Source: Streptomyces gelaticus (lineage in GTDB: Bacteria; Actinomycetota; Actinomycetes; Streptomycetales; Streptomycetaceae). From it: a stretch of DNA of 64,000 nucleotides. The notes under the pieces were generated by a model. That model was not told the origin of the DNA, searched no databases, and saw only the letters and a program-made list of their open reading frames with translations. The position numbers and the translations under genes are program-made. Where the stretch lies: positions 372,001 to 436,000 of the forward strand of contig NZ_BMTF01000002.1 in assembly GCF_014649535.1 (NCBI RefSeq). Direction: 5' to 3'. This document shows, in pieces, positions 54,401 through 62,472 of this stretch (within the stretch, counting starts at the first letter, position 1; every line of letters starts with the position of its first letter).

Positions 54401-56693
54401 GTGGCTGTGGAATTTCGCGATCAGCGACTTCGGCAGTGCGGAACTGCTGGTCGCCAGACTTCTCGATGCCGATGCGCAGCTGGTCAGTACAAGTGGCTGG
54501 GACCGAGGTGCGGAAGTCCTACTGCGCAAAGTCGGATGCATTCCGATGGATATTCTGTTGATCAGAGACGGCTCGCTCCCCGATTATCTACGGGGAAGCC
54601 TTGAGTCGGCCCCGTCCGGGCTGCTGGCGTGGCGGGTGGCCGCCCTGCAATCCGTCCGTATCCCGGTGGACAGCAGATGGGCCGACGTTCCGGTGCCGGA
54701 CTCGCTGGCAGGATATCCTCAGCCGGTTTCCTGGGAGAGCCGGATGGTCGTCGAAAGATTCGGAAGCGTGATTCACCTCGAAGAGGCGGCGATGTCCCGG
54801 CTCGGAGACCGCCCTCTGACTTTCGCGGAACTGTTGCGCCGATTGCGGCGATACGCGATTTTGGGTGTTCATGTTCCCTCCGTTCCCGATCTCGAAGTCG
54901 CGCACGGTGCAGAACTCGACTCGGTGGACTGCGCCTTGCTCACGGGCGAAAAGGGCCTCCGTTCACCGCTGATCCGGATGTGGACGACAGCGGACGAGGG
55001 TGAGGACAAGGACGAGGACGAGGGGCGACCGTTCGATAATCTGCTGTCCGTGCTGGACCACTTCTCGGCACAGGGGAATCTCTCTTGGCGCGAGGCACTC
55101 GCGCGGGCCGAGCGATTCATCGCATTGGGCTTTCCCTTGCCTCCGTCGCACGTCGAGCTCGACGACGTTCCTGCGGGATCGGTCGCGACTCGTCGAGAAA
55201 TCTTGATCCTGCTCCGCCATCCGAAGTTCGCCGAGAGTGAGTGGCGAAGTGAACCTGAGAATAAGGTTTCGCGGGAAGAGTACGAGAATGTGGTGAGACG
55301 GTACAGCTGGCTCGGGATCTCGGTCGATGAAAAGATGGTCGAACTCGATCCCAGGAGTGATGTGAACCCGGAATTCGGGCAATTGGATGCCGTGTTCGGG
55401 CAGCGATTCTGGAATACGCGCGGTCCGGCTCTGCGGACTTGGGCCAGGGCTTCTTCCGTGGAGTCGAAACCCTTGGGAGAGGTGTACAACAGTTTCGCTC
55501 CGTGGTTCGAATCGCAAGGAATTCGACTTCCCGAACCGGGTGACTTGAAGGACAGAGTCTTCAGTAAATTGGAGGCTGCACTGCTCGAGGACCCGACCAT
55601 TCCCAGCGAGTACTTCGAGATGTACAGCGGACGAGAGATCCCGCCTCCCTATCTTGCGCCGCTGTCCGAAATCGCCGTCAATGTGCGCAGGTCCCAGGCC
55701 GACACGGCCGACATCGTCGCGAGTCTGACGAACCTGGCGGAGTCCGGGCTGGTGGACGACAGGGCCCCGGAGTTCGTCGAGCGCTGGCTCACCGTTCCTC
55801 AGGAGGACATGAAGCTGCTGATGCCGTGGTCGTGGGGCGTGACGTGGCTCAAGAGCGCGGGTGGTCCGACGCGTCTGGACTCCGCCTACGCACTGCTCGT
55901 GGCCGCCGCGTGCCGGCTCCCGCTCGGCTCGGTGTACGCCAGGTTCGCTGAACTGGCGCCACTGCTGGGCATGGAGCCGGAGACCGGCCCGCTGCCCGGA
56001 CAACTCGTCGACATCCACGTCACCATGGCAGATGCCGAGGCCAGTTGCACATGGACAGCGGACGGGGCGCAGTGGCTCCAGGCGCCCGATGTGCGCAAGC
56101 TGGTACAGCATTCCCGGAGCAAGGAGGGCACGCTCGGAGAGAGTGTGCGGGAGCTGAGCCGGTTCGCCGTGCTCGGCAGTCCATGGAAGCCCCAGGACGA
56201 CGTGGCCGTCGCACAGTGGGCGCAGTGGCGTCCGACGCAGCACGACGCGGCGATGTTCCTCGACGACCTGGCCGGCGACCGGCCGGTCGGCCCGGTCGAC
56301 CTCCTGCGGGTCGCCGCGCGCTTCGGCTGGCCGCTGGACCAGGCCTGGGACCGACTCGCGCTCTACCGTCCCTTCGGGGTCGAACTGCTCGTCGAGCGAC
56401 CGGAGTTCTCCGGGATTCCGCTGTGGCAGGATCTGATCCTGCTCACCGAGCAGTACACCGGCCGCGCCCCGGCGCTCGGTGGCCGGGTCTCCGGCGAGCG
56501 GATCGCCGTCAGCGCACGGGAGCTCGAATGGACCACCGCCGCGGTCGTCGAGCGGCTCAAGCTGTACGCGGGAGTGTTCAGCCTGGAAGTGCCCGACACG
56601 TACCCCGACGTCCCGGCACCGACACCGCCCGCGGAGCCGTACCGCGGAGCGGCGCACGAGAGGAGCACCGGATGCCCCCTGCCCACGATCTGA
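51480..56693 (+). CDS. Caspase-like protease fused to HSP90-type ATPase and a wHTH-like repeat array
   Basis: The protein has 1737 residues; the ATG has GGGAGG upstream. Residues 1 to about 245 form a caspase fold with catalytic His86 (HFTGHGLSVDG) and Cys141 (LLSIDACRDAH). Residues about 370-600 are an all-helical bridge with spaced His residues (HPLIWRKGRELA, MHRHV) that may be an HD-like module. Residues about 635-860 form a GHKL/HSP90 ATPase: N box RELYQNALDACRY (N666), ECEDNGVGM (D713) and SRFGIGVFSYF. Residues about 1110-1705 hold about nine similar helical units. There is no signal peptide or transmembrane helix. The likely logic is sensing by the array, ATP switching, then protease release. 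Codons from about 54270 to 55640 are unusually A/T-ended. It overlaps the next gene. Confidence 0.85.
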   Translation: MGESRQALLIAVPQYELNDHFPDLTHAVHRDVELMDAALRSSGYSVETLGLSSDRPALRSRIVSAISRVCCTAPEDGTVLIHFTGHGLSVDGADYLVPSEAQLNWSTDPPHVDADSLIGLDLTTLLKGCRAGTVLLSIDACRDAHQPDGAGSFGGPATNFPSWRDRVAVVFGCAAGQTCGSDDLLGSHFTRALADALASDTSPRTVGDVISHTVRRTAEFARIAQHEQRPTVHYAPSGPAAIAGTELCAGKTLQEEWSVAIRDPELWAAVQCGEDRRSELQQALERLALECARLRAQALAETPDPWADDGYPVRVLATGLRALLAPSVTLGGPLLDPSEIAVLLAAPFVREAVYAMGVKEAAAALPFQLEPAVGELGCYEARIDLEHTYAAHPLIWRKGRELASRGAHEEAGAVAAWLMHRHVAGREELWDTYAPGLLAPLAFAVLGTSEASARSAELMDGLMRVCRQTAVVPSQPYAGEREGADGPQRPEQVVPRTGPAERWRPRELSWLIGLAGLLGGDLRDMPGVLVDNIGVTDGLVPAQAVAGVQELRWSRDRLGTSVDLDLPCPHPAVHAALETLTGWADDAVQHIKQHLAPGESGGPLTHLPERVTCRKLRPQYDAAGRGDAYGLPLMRFSLAEDEMRELLMGSQLYGDRTLALRELYQNALDACRYRKARVRYGELKEGIRQAWDSEIVFRQGVDDDGRPYVECEDNGVGMGQAALRSTFSRAGRRFEQSREYRREQARWRAVDKDLRLYPNSRFGIGVFSYFMLADEISIWTRVTDEFGRPESSRGLRVDIASSGSLFRIKESDAAQPGGGTRVRLYLNGDTIDVANELAKHVWLSDCTMRVEQSGAVVKEWEKGVLYYAGEASGPVKAGQHVWWVPGQGCLLVDGIWTPTNSREEAPSRSSRGYLTSRSVSEAVPYGCVVDLRETHSPDLNTSRTQILKFDRKWMTSHVRALAQRMDLPSWFTVEWLWNFAISDFGSAELLVARLLDADAQLVSTSGWDRGAEVLLRKVGCIPMDILLIRDGSLPDYLRGSLESAPSGLLAWRVAALQSVRIPVDSRWADVPVPDSLAGYPQPVSWESRMVVERFGSVIHLEEAAMSRLGDRPLTFAELLRRLRRYAILGVHVPSVPDLEVAHGAELDSVDCALLTGEKGLRSPLIRMWTTADEGEDKDEDEGRPFDNLLSVLDHFSAQGNLSWREALARAERFIALGFPLPPSHVELDDVPAGSVATRREILILLRHPKFAESEWRSEPENKVSREEYENVVRRYSWLGISVDEKMVELDPRSDVNPEFGQLDAVFGQRFWNTRGPALRTWARASSVESKPLGEVYNSFAPWFESQGIRLPEPGDLKDRVFSKLEAALLEDPTIPSEYFEMYSGREIPPPYLAPLSEIAVNVRRSQADTADIVASLTNLAESGLVDDRAPEFVERWLTVPQEDMKLLMPWSWGVTWLKSAGGPTRLDSAYALLVAAACRLPLGSVYARFAELAPLLGMEPETGPLPGQLVDIHVTMADAEASCTWTADGAQWLQAPDVRKLVQHSRSKEGTLGESVRELSRFAVLGSPWKPQDDVAVAQWAQWRPTQHDAAMFLDDLAGDRPVGPVDLLRVAARFGWPLDQAWDRLALYRPFGVELLVERPEFSGIPLWQDLILLTEQYTGRAPALGGRVSGERIAVSARELEWTTAAVVERLKLYAGVFSLEVPDTYPDVPAPTPPAEPYRGAAHERSTGCPLPTI

Positions 56694-56992
56694 CACCGTT
56701 CCGGGAGCAGGAGCTCGCACCGGCCGGCAACCCCGCTGTCGTGCGCTCCGCCGACGGCCGCTGGTACACGGTCACAGGCCCCTGTCCGAACTGCCACGCG
56801 AACAGTGTGTTCCGGGTGGCGTACGGCGTGCTCGGCCCGTACAAGGGCCGGTGGCTCGGCCGCAGGAGCGAGCCGGAGCCGCACTCCGGCAGCATCCTGG
56901 TCTACTGCCAGTGCGGATTTCCGCATCCGGACCGGCCGTCCGAGTCGCCGGACACCGGCTGTGGTGCCTTCTGGGACGTGCCGGTGCCATGA
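56672..56992 (+). CDS. Small zinc-ribbon protein of the caspase-HSP90 operon
   Basis: The protein has 106 residues; its ATG (AGAGGAG seven bases upstream) lies 22 bases inside the caspase-HSP90 gene. Cys38 and Cys41 (GPCPNCHANS) with Cys79 and Cys81 (YCQCGFPHP) can bind one zinc, and Cys97 is extra. The N-terminal half is a short beta-rich segment with a conserved Trp. It is probably a partner or adaptor of the large protein. I know no family name. Confidence 0.78.
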   Translation: MPPAHDLTPFREQELAPAGNPAVVRSADGRWYTVTGPCPNCHANSVFRVAYGVLGPYKGRWLGRRSEPEPHSGSILVYCQCGFPHPDRPSESPDTGCGAFWDVPVP

Positions 56993-57603
56993 CCGACCTG
57001 ACCAGGAAACGGTTCGCGCAGCTCGGCCAGCAGCTACAGCTCGAACAGCTCACCGCCGTACGGAAGCAGGCCGAGGGCTGGCGGAACGGGCTCACGGCAC
57101 TGACCGGGCTCGTCGGCGTCGTCTTCGTCCTCAAGGGGCGCGAGAGCGTCGCGGGCATGCCCGCCGTATGGCGCTGGACCACGGCGGCGCTCCTCGTTCT
57201 GGCGTTCGCCCTGTTGCTCACCGGAGCGCTCGCCGCGGTGCGTGCCGCTCATGGCCGGCTCGGGCAGCGCATGTGGCTGAGCGGGGACCGGCTGATGTCC
57301 GCCGTGCTGGACGAGGTCGAGCACACCCAGGACGTGCTGACCACGGCTCGGCGTTGTTCGGTCGTCGGGCTGTCGGCGGTCGTGGCGGCCATCGCGGTCT
57401 CCTGGGTCGTACCGGCCGAAGCGGCCAAGGACGAGAAGCCGGCCGGGCCGCAGGTCCTGGTCTCCACGCCCGTCGGCATCACATGCGGCGAGCTGGTGCT
57501 GAGCAATGGCGACGCGGTGACCGTCAGGACAGGCGGCAAGGGGAAGCTGCGGCGCATACCGGCAGGTGATGTCCGGTCCCTCACGCCGACATCACGGTGC
57601 TGA
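56989..57603 (+). CDS. Three-helix membrane protein of the caspase-HSP90 operon
   Basis: The protein has 204 residues; its ATG overlaps the zinc-ribbon stop (ATGA). An amphipathic N-terminus (LGQQLQLEQLTAVRKQAEG) precedes TM1 (about 34-50), TM2 (about 62-84), a soluble loop and TM3 (about 124-142). The C-terminal 60 residues (about 143-204), likely outside, contain two Cys (GITCGEL and the final Cys). It could be the membrane target, anchor or effector of the module; no homologue is recognised. Confidence 0.75.
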   Translation: MTDLTRKRFAQLGQQLQLEQLTAVRKQAEGWRNGLTALTGLVGVVFVLKGRESVAGMPAVWRWTTAALLVLAFALLLTGALAAVRAAHGRLGQRMWLSGDRLMSAVLDEVEHTQDVLTTARRCSVVGLSAVVAAIAVSWVVPAEAAKDEKPAGPQVLVSTPVGITCGELVLSNGDAVTVRTGGKGKLRRIPAGDVRSLTPTSRC

Positions 57604-57654
57604 GCGTGGTGTCGGTACGGGCCCGGCCGTCGCGCGGGGTGAGACCATCCCCGG

Positions 57655-58368
57655 GTGACGGATATCCGGACGCACGACGAACCGCACGGCAACGGCCTCG
57701 GCGCACGGCTGAACTGGCTGCGCGCCGCGGTCCTCGGTGCCAATGACGGTGTGGTCTCCACCGCGGGCCTGGTCGTCGGCGTGGCGGGCGCCACCGGCGA
57801 CCGCGGCACCCTGCTCACGGCGGGCCTGGCCGGGCTGCTGGCCGGCTCCATGTCGATGGCCGTGGGCGAGTACGTATCGGTCTCCACCCAGCGCGATTCG
57901 GAGCGGGCCGCCCTCGCGACGGAGAAACGCGAGCTGAAGGAGGCTCCGGAGGCGGAATTCGAGGAGCTGACCGGCCTGCTGGAGGGCAAGGGGCTGAGCC
58001 GGGACGTCGCCCGGGAGGCCGCTCTCCAGCTCACCGAACGCGATGCGCTGCGCGCCCACGCGGAGGTCGAGCTGGGCATCGACCCGGACGAGCTGACGAA
58101 CCCGTGGCACGCCGCGGGCGCCAGCTTCCTGGCGTTCACGGTGGGCGCACTGCTGCCGCTGCTGGCCATCGTGCTGCCGCCGTCGTCGCTGCGGCTCCTG
58201 GTGACCGTGCTGTCGGTACTGGCCGCGCTGGCCCTCACCGGCTGGTGGAGCGCCCGGCTGGGCGAGGCCAGGGTGGGACCGGCGGTGCTGCGGAACATGA
58301 GCGGGGGAGCGCTGGCGATGGCGGTCACCTATGGGGCGGGGGAGTTGCTGGGAGCGGTGGGGGTGTAG
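57655..58368 (+). CDS. VIT1/CCC1-family transporter
   Basis: The protein has 237 residues and starts at GTG. The signature LRAAVLGANDGVVSTAGLVVGVAGA and GLLAGSMSMAVGEYVSVSTQRD are typical of VIT1/CCC1 proteins, followed by a charged cytosolic Glu-rich helix domain (AALATEKRELKEAPEAEFEE) that binds metal, and three further helices. These export or store iron/manganese. It is 51 bases after the three-gene module and appears separate. Confidence 0.92.
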   Translation: MTDIRTHDEPHGNGLGARLNWLRAAVLGANDGVVSTAGLVVGVAGATGDRGTLLTAGLAGLLAGSMSMAVGEYVSVSTQRDSERAALATEKRELKEAPEAEFEELTGLLEGKGLSRDVAREAALQLTERDALRAHAEVELGIDPDELTNPWHAAGASFLAFTVGALLPLLAIVLPPSSLRLLVTVLSVLAALALTGWWSARLGEARVGPAVLRNMSGGALAMAVTYGAGELLGAVGV

Positions 58369-58487
58369 GGGGGGCAGTACTCAGCCGTGTTTGGCAGAAG
58401 TCACCAAATACTGCTGACACCGAGTCTTGCATACTTGTTGGTAACAACGTCTAGTCCCCGGCCCACCTGCGGCTCTACGGTGCTTGC

Positions 58488-59360
58488 ATGCCGCCGAACC
58501 TGCCCGATGTAGTGCTCTGGTCCATACCGGCCTTCGTCCTGCTCACCGTCCTGGAAATGGCCCTCCACCACTTCCACCCCGACGAGGACGCCGCCGGATA
58601 CGAGGCGAAGGACGCCGTCACCAGCATCACCATGGGGCTGGGCAGCCTGGTCTTCGACCTGCTGTGGAAGGTGCCCATCGTCGCGATCTACACCGCGGTC
58701 TACGAACTGACCCCGCTCCGCGTCCCCGTGCTGTGGTGGACCGTCCTGCTGATGCTGCTCGCCCAGGACTTCTTCTACTACTGGTCCCACCGCGGCCACC
58801 ACGTCATCCGGATCCTCTGGGCCTGCCACGTGGTCCACCACTCCAGCCGGAAGTTCAACCTCTCCACCGCGCTGCGCCAGCCCTGGACCTCGCTGACCGT
58901 CTGGCCGTTCTACCTGCCGATGATCGCGTGCGGAGTCCATCCGGCCGCGCTCGCCTTCTGCTCGTCGGCGAACCTCGTCTACCAGTTCTGGGTGCACACC
59001 GAGCGCATCGACAAGCTCCCCAGGCCCTTCGAGTACGTACTGAACACGCCCTCCCACCACCGGGTGCACCACGCCTCGCAGGGCGGCTACCTGGACCGGA
59101 ACTTCGGCGGCATCCTGATCCTGTGGGACCGGCTCTTCGGGTCCTTCACCGCCGAGACCGAGCGGCCCGTGTTCGGCCTCACCAAGAACATCGACACCTT
59201 CAACCCGCTCCGCGTCGCCACCCACGAGTACGCCGCCATCGCCCGCGACGTGCGCTCTGCGGGCAGCTGGAGCGAGCGGGCCGGGCGGATCTTCCGCGGG
59301 CCCGGCTGGCAGCCGGCAGGCCGGGCCGTCCGTACGGCAGCCCCGGAGCGCACCGGATGA
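58488..59360 (+). CDS. Fatty acid hydroxylase/sterol desaturase superfamily membrane protein
   Basis: This is a 290-residue di-iron hydroxylase with about four helices. The histidine clusters are clear: WSHRGHHVIRILWACHVVHH and then PSHHRVHHASQGGYLDRNFG, which provide the eight or so iron ligands. It would hydroxylate or desaturate a lipid. It is translationally coupled to the lysoplasmalogenase gene, suggesting joint action on ether or modified lipids. Confidence 0.92.
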   Translation: MPPNLPDVVLWSIPAFVLLTVLEMALHHFHPDEDAAGYEAKDAVTSITMGLGSLVFDLLWKVPIVAIYTAVYELTPLRVPVLWWTVLLMLLAQDFFYYWSHRGHHVIRILWACHVVHHSSRKFNLSTALRQPWTSLTVWPFYLPMIACGVHPAALAFCSSANLVYQFWVHTERIDKLPRPFEYVLNTPSHHRVHHASQGGYLDRNFGGILILWDRLFGSFTAETERPVFGLTKNIDTFNPLRVATHEYAAIARDVRSAGSWSERAGRIFRGPGWQPAGRAVRTAAPERTG

Positions 59361-60046
59361 GCGCCGGCGCTGCCCCGGACCGGCGGGAGCGTCTCGTACG
59401 CCCGCTGTTCATCGCCTTCCTCGTGGCCTCGGCCGTCGACCTCGTCGGCGTGCTCGGCGGCATCCCGTTCGCCCACCTCGTCGCCAAGCCCCTGCTGATG
59501 CCACTGCTGGCCGGGTACGCCGCCGCCCGGCGCGCCCCCCGGCTGCTCATCGCGGCGCTCCTGTTCGGCTGGGGCGGCGACACGTTCCTGCTGGCGGACG
59601 CCGATGCCGCCTTCCTGATCGGGATGGGCTCCTTCGCCGCGGGTCACGTCTGCTACCTGTGGTACTTCGGACGGGCCCGCGGTTCGCTGACCGCCGGGCT
59701 CGTCTACGCCGCCGTGCTGGCCGCCTTCATCGCCCTGCTCTGGCCCGGACTGCCCGCGCAGATGCGGATCCCGATAGCCGGATACAGCCTGCTGCTCACG
59801 ACGATGGCGTACCGCGCCGGCACCCTCGGCCGGTACGCGGCCACCGGAGGGGCGCTCTTCCTGCTCTCCGACGCGCTGATCGCCACCGGCATCGCGGACT
59901 GGCCGCAGCTGCCCGCGCCCGACTTCTGGGTGATGCTCACCTACCTCGCGGCGCAGTTCCTGCTGACCGTCGGAGTCCTCGCGCCGGGACCGAAATGGGG
60001 CGGTGTCATCCCCGGGGCGCACCGTGAGCGGAGTATCAGCGTCTGA
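59357..60046 (+). CDS. Lysoplasmalogenase-like (YhhN/TMEM86 family) membrane protein
   Basis: This 229-residue protein with about eight helices matches the YhhN/TMEM86 family, with conserved acidic residues such as WGGDTFLL and LLSDALIA. Members hydrolyse vinyl-ether bonds of lysoplasmalogens. The ATG overlaps the hydroxylase stop (ATGA). It is probably a lipid remodelling enzyme acting with its neighbour. Confidence 0.85.
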   Translation: MSAGAAPDRRERLVRPLFIAFLVASAVDLVGVLGGIPFAHLVAKPLLMPLLAGYAAARRAPRLLIAALLFGWGGDTFLLADADAAFLIGMGSFAAGHVCYLWYFGRARGSLTAGLVYAAVLAAFIALLWPGLPAQMRIPIAGYSLLLTTMAYRAGTLGRYAATGGALFLLSDALIATGIADWPQLPAPDFWVMLTYLAAQFLLTVGVLAPGPKWGGVIPGAHRERSISV

Positions 60047-60219
60047 GACCTGCAAGGACCCGCACGCATGCGCGCCACCGTCATCCACGCCGGCGTGCCG
60101 CACGGCAGCGGCGTCGCGATGTGCGCCAGAAGCGCGGGATCACCGCCGAGCGCCGCCCAGGCCTGTGCAGTACCGGACTTCGGTGCCTGAGCCGTCCACA
60201 CCGGCACCGAGCGCCGCCA

Positions 60220-60260
60220 GGCGGGAGGGGGCCGCCGGAAGACCCCGGCCCCCTCCCGCC
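60220..60260 (-). terminator. 14-bp stem hairpin after the subtilase gene
   Basis: Perfect 14-base arms (60220-60233, 60247-60260) lie 16 bases after the peptidase stop on the minus strand. It is a strong terminator candidate and could also end transcripts from the other side. Confidence 0.7.
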
Positions 60261-60276
60261 GCGAGCCGCGTTCCCG

Positions 60277-61812
60277 CTACCAGCGGACCGCGTTCAGCGC
60301 GTTCACCACACCGGCACCGTAGAAGCCGTTGCGGTTCTTGCTGCCCTCGCAGACGGCGTCGATCTTGCCGTCATTGTCGATGTCGTACGGGGCACCGCAC
60401 GCCGTGGCATCGGCCTCGGCGATCAGCAGCGCCTTCACCGCGGCCGCCGAGGCGTGCGGGTGCGTCGACTTGATCAGGGCCGCGACACCCGCGACATGCG
60501 GGGAGGCCATCGACGTACCGGCCTTGTAGCCGTACTTGCCGTCGGGCAGCGTGGAAAGGATCAGGCCACTGGTGGCCGGCGGGGCGGGCGTCTGGTAGGC
60601 CGTGGAGTCGCCGCCCGGGGCCGCCACGTCGATGACGCCGTTCCCGTAGTTCGAGTACGAGGCCTTCAGGCCCTTGGCGCCGGTCGCGGAGACCGTGACG
60701 ACGCCCGGCAGCATCGCCGGGATGTCGAGGCACTCACGCGGGTTGATCGTCCGGGTGGCGGCGGTGGTGTCGTTCGGGCTGGTGGTGTCCTCGATCGCGC
60801 CGGAGGCCAGGTCGAAGCGGCTGTTGCCGGCCGAGGCGATGTTGACCGTGCCCTTGCGCTCCGCGTACCGCGTGGCGCGTGCGACGGCCTCGACCAGGGC
60901 GCTCTGGTCCGGGTCGTTCTTGCAGTTGAACATCCACGGGTCGGTGTAATAGCTGTTGTTGGTGACATCGACACCGTGCTCGGCGGCCCAGACGAAGCCG
61001 CAGACGATCGACTCGGTGTAGAAGAACCCGTCCGGGTTCGCCACCTTGATCCCGGCGACCTTGACGCCCGGCGCGACGCCCGTCACCCCGACGCCGTTCT
61101 TCGCGGCGGCGACGGTGCCGGCGACATGCGTGCCGTGGTTGCTCTCGGTGGGAGCCGAACGCCAGGCGCCGTCCGTCGTGTCCGGTGCCCCGGAGACGCA
61201 GCTCGCCGACGCCGCGCGGTCGAAGTTCGGCGCGAGGTCCGGGTGGGTGTCGTCGACACCCGTGTCGATGACCGCGACCGTGACCTTGCTGCTGCCCAGC
61301 GTCTTCTGGTGCGCCTGGTCCGCCTTGATGGCGGGCAGATCCCACTGCAGGGGCTCCATCGGGTCCTGGCCCGCCGTCGCCTGTGCCGCCGCGGCCTTCG
61401 CCTGCGCGGCGGTGAGCGGCTGCTCGGCCCCGGTGTCCGTGGTGGCCTGCGGAACGATGGGGTTGGTGCGGGTGGCCCCTGCCGATTCGACACCCTTGAC
61501 CCGGCGGACCGTCTGCGCGAAGTCCGGGTTCTGCGAGTGGGCGACGATGACGCCGATCTGCTCGTAGGCGACCACCACCGTGCCGCCGGCCTCGGCTATC
61601 GCCTTCTTCACCTGCTTGACGGTCCCGTGACCGCCTCGCGTGTTGACCACGTAGGAGAGCTTCGGTCCGTCCGTCGACACCGCGGCCGTGGACTGCGTGT
61701 CCACGGGTGCGGCAGAGGCGGCACCCGCCGGCAGGAAGCCGAGCGAGGCCGTGAGGGCCAATCCGACGGGCAGCGTGATCGCGCGCGTCCGTCTGGATCC
61801 CAGATGAGCCAT
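60277..61812 (-). CDS. Secreted subtilisin-like (S8) serine protease
   Basis: The protein has 511 residues. The signal peptide (about 1-36; GLALTASLGFLPAGAASA-AP) is followed by an I9-type propeptide (about 45-125; YVVNTRGGHGTVKQVKKAI) and the S8 domain. The triad is intact: Asp in VAVIDTGVDDTHPD, His in NHGTHVAGTVAA and Ser in GTSMASPHVAGVAAL. There is no C-terminal P-domain or anchor. It is an extracellular protease; expression is probably growth-phase regulated. Confidence 0.95.
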   Translation of the reverse strand: MAHLGSRRTRAITLPVGLALTASLGFLPAGAASAAPVDTQSTAAVSTDGPKLSYVVNTRGGHGTVKQVKKAIAEAGGTVVVAYEQIGVIVAHSQNPDFAQTVRRVKGVESAGATRTNPIVPQATTDTGAEQPLTAAQAKAAAAQATAGQDPMEPLQWDLPAIKADQAHQKTLGSSKVTVAVIDTGVDDTHPDLAPNFDRAASASCVSGAPDTTDGAWRSAPTESNHGTHVAGTVAAAKNGVGVTGVAPGVKVAGIKVANPDGFFYTESIVCGFVWAAEHGVDVTNNSYYTDPWMFNCKNDPDQSALVEAVARATRYAERKGTVNIASAGNSRFDLASGAIEDTTSPNDTTAATRTINPRECLDIPAMLPGVVTVSATGAKGLKASYSNYGNGVIDVAAPGGDSTAYQTPAPPATSGLILSTLPDGKYGYKAGTSMASPHVAGVAALIKSTHPHASAAAVKALLIAEADATACGAPYDIDNDGKIDAVCEGSKNRNGFYGAGVVNALNAVRW

Positions 61813-61879
61813 GGGGTCTCCACATCATCCGTACCGGTCGACCGGACACGGGCGTGCCCGGTCGCGTACATGACCAGTG

Positions 61880-61909
61880 AAGTTATCGCTGATCAGCCCC
61901 ATTGATCAA
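61880..61909 (-). promoter_or_regulatory. Candidate promoter of the subtilase gene with overlapping palindromes
   Basis: On the minus strand TTGATC (61904-61909) and TAACTT (61880-61885), 18 bases apart, fit a vegetative-type promoter about 70 bases upstream of the gene. Two 10-base palindromes (61888-61897, 61901-61910) overlap the -35 and spacer and could bind a regulator. Confidence 0.35.
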
Positions 61910-62103
61910 TGAGTTCGCAGGGCCGGATTCGGACGGACGGACGCGAACCGGTGCGCGGGAGAAGTACGGATCGGCGATGAACCGCTCCGCCGCGCTCTCC
62001 GTGCCGTTGTCGGAGGAGGTGCACAGACACCCCTCGATGCCGACCCTTCCCAGTGAGATCCACCGTCACCGACACCACCGCACCCGCGTCGCGAGGAGAT
62101 TCC

Positions 62104-62472
62104 GTGGCTACCGATGCACCGCCGCCGCCCGAGGCCAGTACGGACATCCGCCCTGCCCAGCCCACGACCGAGGCGTTCACCGCGGTGCAGGAGAGCGCGG
62201 AGTTCGGCGAACTGCGCCGCTCGTACCGCTCGTTCGCCTTCCCGCTGACCATCGCGTTCGTCCTCTGGTACCTGCTCTACGTGCTGCTGTCCAACTACGC
62301 GGGCGGCTTCATGGGCACCAAGGTGTACAGCAACATCAACGTCGCCTTCGTGCTCGGCCTCGCCCAGTTCGTCACCACCTTCCTCATCGCCTGGTTCTAC
62401 TCGCGGCACGCGGCCGCGAAGCTCGACCCGAAGGCCGAGGCCATCAAGTCCCGTATGGAGGCCGACGCATGA
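62104..62472 (+). CDS. DUF485 membrane protein, partner of ActP
   Basis: The protein has 122 residues; the GTG at 62104 has GAGGAG seven bases upstream (an earlier GTG at 62053 lacks one). After a polar N-terminus come two membrane helices (RSFAFPLTIAFVLWYLLYVL and INVAFVLGLAQFVTTFLIAW), which is the DUF485/YjcH layout. It overlaps the permease start (ATGA), the usual acetate-permease arrangement. Confidence 0.92.
   Translation: MATDAPPPPEASTDIRPAQPTTEAFTAVQESAEFGELRRSYRSFAFPLTIAFVLWYLLYVLLSNYAGGFMGTKVYSNINVAFVLGLAQFVTTFLIAWFYSRHAAAKLDPKAEAIKSRMEADA

Noticed and set aside
57655..58368. VIT1-type transporter considered as a fourth member of the caspase-HSP90 module
   Set aside because: A 51-base gap, its own GTG start and a common housekeeping family make it more likely an independent neighbour.
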